Assembly: GCA_007844125.1 (NCBI GenBank)
Contig: CM017567.1
Coordinates: forward strand, 11,946,428 to 12,010,427
Direction of reading: 5' to 3'
DNA: 64,000 bases
DNA from: Sinonovacula constricta
Taxonomy: Eukaryota > Mollusca > Bivalvia > Cardiida > Solecurtidae
Shown here: in pieces, positions 62,538-64,000 of the stretch
How the letters are laid out: each line of letters begins with the position of its first letter
Numbering within the stretch: position 1 is the stretch's first letter
Made by a program: the position numbers and the translations under genes
Notes under the pieces: generated by a model
What the model was told of the DNA's origin: nothing
The model's database searches: none
What the model saw: only the letters and a program-made list of their open reading frames with translations

Positions 62538-64000
62538 GCGGATTGTGAGTGTTCTTATCGAGGGCTTTCTTCTGGAGGAGTACTGTCGGGGATGGTAAGT
62601 GTTTTGATCATGGGCCTTCTACTGGAGGAACATTGTCGGGGATTGTGAGTGTTGGGATCATTGGCCTTCTACTGGATGAACATTGTCGGGGATTGCGAGT
62701 GTTGAGATCATGGGCCTTCTACTGAAGGAACATTGTCGGGGGCTGTGAGTGTTGGGATCATGAGCCTTCTACTGGAGGAACATTGTCGGGGATTGTGAGT
62801 GTTGGGATCATGGGACTTCTACTGGAGGAACATTGTCGGGGATTGTGAGTGATGGGATCATTGGCCTTCTACTGGATGAACATTGACGGGGATTGTGAGT
62901 GTTGGGATCATATACCTTCTACTGGAGTAAATTGTCGGGGATTGTGAGTGTTGGGATCATGGGCCTTCTACTGAAGGAACATTGTCGGGGATTGTGAGTG
63001 TTGGGATCATAAACCTTCTACTGGAGCAACATTGTCGGGGATTGTGAGTGTTGGGATCATATACCTTCTACTGAAGGAACATTGTCGGGGATTGTAAGTG
63101 TTGGGATCATAGGCCTTCTACTGGAGAAACATTGTCGGGAATTGTGACTGTTGGGATCATAGGCCTTCTACTGGAGGAACATGGTAGGGAATTCTGAGTG
63201 TTTTGATCATGGGCCTTCTACTGGAGGAACATTGTCGGGGATTGTGAGTGTTGGGATGATAGGCCTTCTACTGGATGAACATTGTCGGGGATTCTGAGTG
63301 TTGGGATCATGGGCCTTTTACTGGAGGAACATTGTCGGGGATTGTGAGTGTTGGGATAATGGGTCTTCTACTGGAGAAACATTGTCGGGGATTGTGAGTG
63401 TTGGAATCATAAACCCTCTACTGGAAAAACATTGTCGCGGATTGTGAGTGTTGGGATCATGGGCCTTCTACTGGATGAACATTGTCGGGGATTGTGAGTG
63501 TTGGGATCATAGGCCTTCTACTGGAGGAGCATTGTAGGGAATTCTGAGTGTTGGGATCAAGGGCCTTCTACTGGAGGAACATTGTCGGGGATTGTGAGTG
63601 TTGGGATTATGGGCCTTCTACTGGAGGAACATTGTCGGGGATTGTGAGTGTTGTGATCATGGGCCTTCTACTGGAGGAACATTGTCGGGGATGATGAGTG
63701 TTGGGATCATTGGCCTTCTACTGGAGGAACATTGTCGGGGATTGTGAGTGTTGGGATCATGGGCCTTCTACTGGAGGAACATTGTTGGGGATTGTGAGTG
63801 TTGGGATGATAGGCCTTCTACTGGAGGAACATTGTCGGGGATTGTGAGTGTTGGGATCATGGGCCTTCTACTGGAGGAACATTGTCGGGGATTGTGAGTG
63901 TTGGGATCATGGGCCTTCAACTGGAGAAACATTGTCCGGGATTGTGAGTGTTGGGATGATAGGCCTTCAACTGGAGGAACATTGTCGGGGATTGTGAGTG
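62538..64000. repeat. 50-bp minisatellite array, about 29 units, running off the window
   Basis: The unit is ggaacattgtcggggattgt, gagtgttgggatcatgggcc, ttctactgga, with a regular 50-bp spacing. Variants include tcataggcc, tcataaacc, ggatgaac and ggtagggaattctgagtg. The first units (62,538-62,640) are diverged (tcttatcgagggctttcttc), marking the left edge. A 50-bp period gives broken frames, consistent with a non-coding repeat. Confidence 0.96.

Overview
The window reads as non-coding, repeat-dominated sequence from an animal genome, most likely a marine bivalve. It is AT-rich and has no operons or compact genes. It carries tRNA-headed SINEs, Helentron-like elements whose ends are gctcacctga / tcaggtgagc, and internal units with phrases I associate with bivalve repeats ('aacttggtcagaatgtttg'). 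That placement comes from memory of repeat families and should be tested by similarity search. I found no intact host gene. The only convincing coding homology lies in decayed transposon pieces: a Ty3/Gypsy pol remnant, a TatD-like remnant beside it, the reverse transcriptase of a non-LTR element, and two C-terminal ends of another non-LTR element.

Layout. 1-9,062: a 51-bp minisatellite (about 168 units) with two higher-order block periods and a 50-bp edge subfamily. 10,268-12,527: a 29-bp minisatellite (about 78 units). 12.5-25.9 kb: AT-rich spacer with a recurrent MITE family, a Helentron-like element with a nested MITE, a second MITE with perfect 20-bp ends, a long TG microsatellite and a SINE. 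25,925-29,680: a 3.7-kb Helentron-like element full of ~145-bp tandem units. 29.7-37.2 kb: spacer with SINEs and a 45-bp inverted repeat pair 3.3 kb apart. 37,259-45,330: a composite locus in which related 82-, 77-, 81- and 62-bp arrays are interleaved with two copies of a LINE 3' end and two copies of a Helentron-like segment. 46,182-46,503: a SINE with a clean 13-bp target duplication. 48.0-49.7 kb: Gypsy pol joined to a TatD-like remnant. 51,320-54,302: a 37-bp minisatellite (about 80 units). 54.5-62 kb: spacer with two more MITE copies. 62,074-62,460: an RTE-like reverse transcriptase remnant. 62,538-64,000: a 50-bp minisatellite running off the window.

How the parts relate. Nothing here forms a pathway. 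The coherent story is sequence turnover: tandem arrays expanding by block duplication, transposons inserting between and into arrays, and one locus (37-45 kb) where arrays and transposon pieces were duplicated together and a shortened 62-bp unit then amplified to 45 copies. The most unusual items are that composite locus, the Gypsy/TatD junction, and the MITE family with TTAA-like flanks. I did not find evidence for a new functional system.
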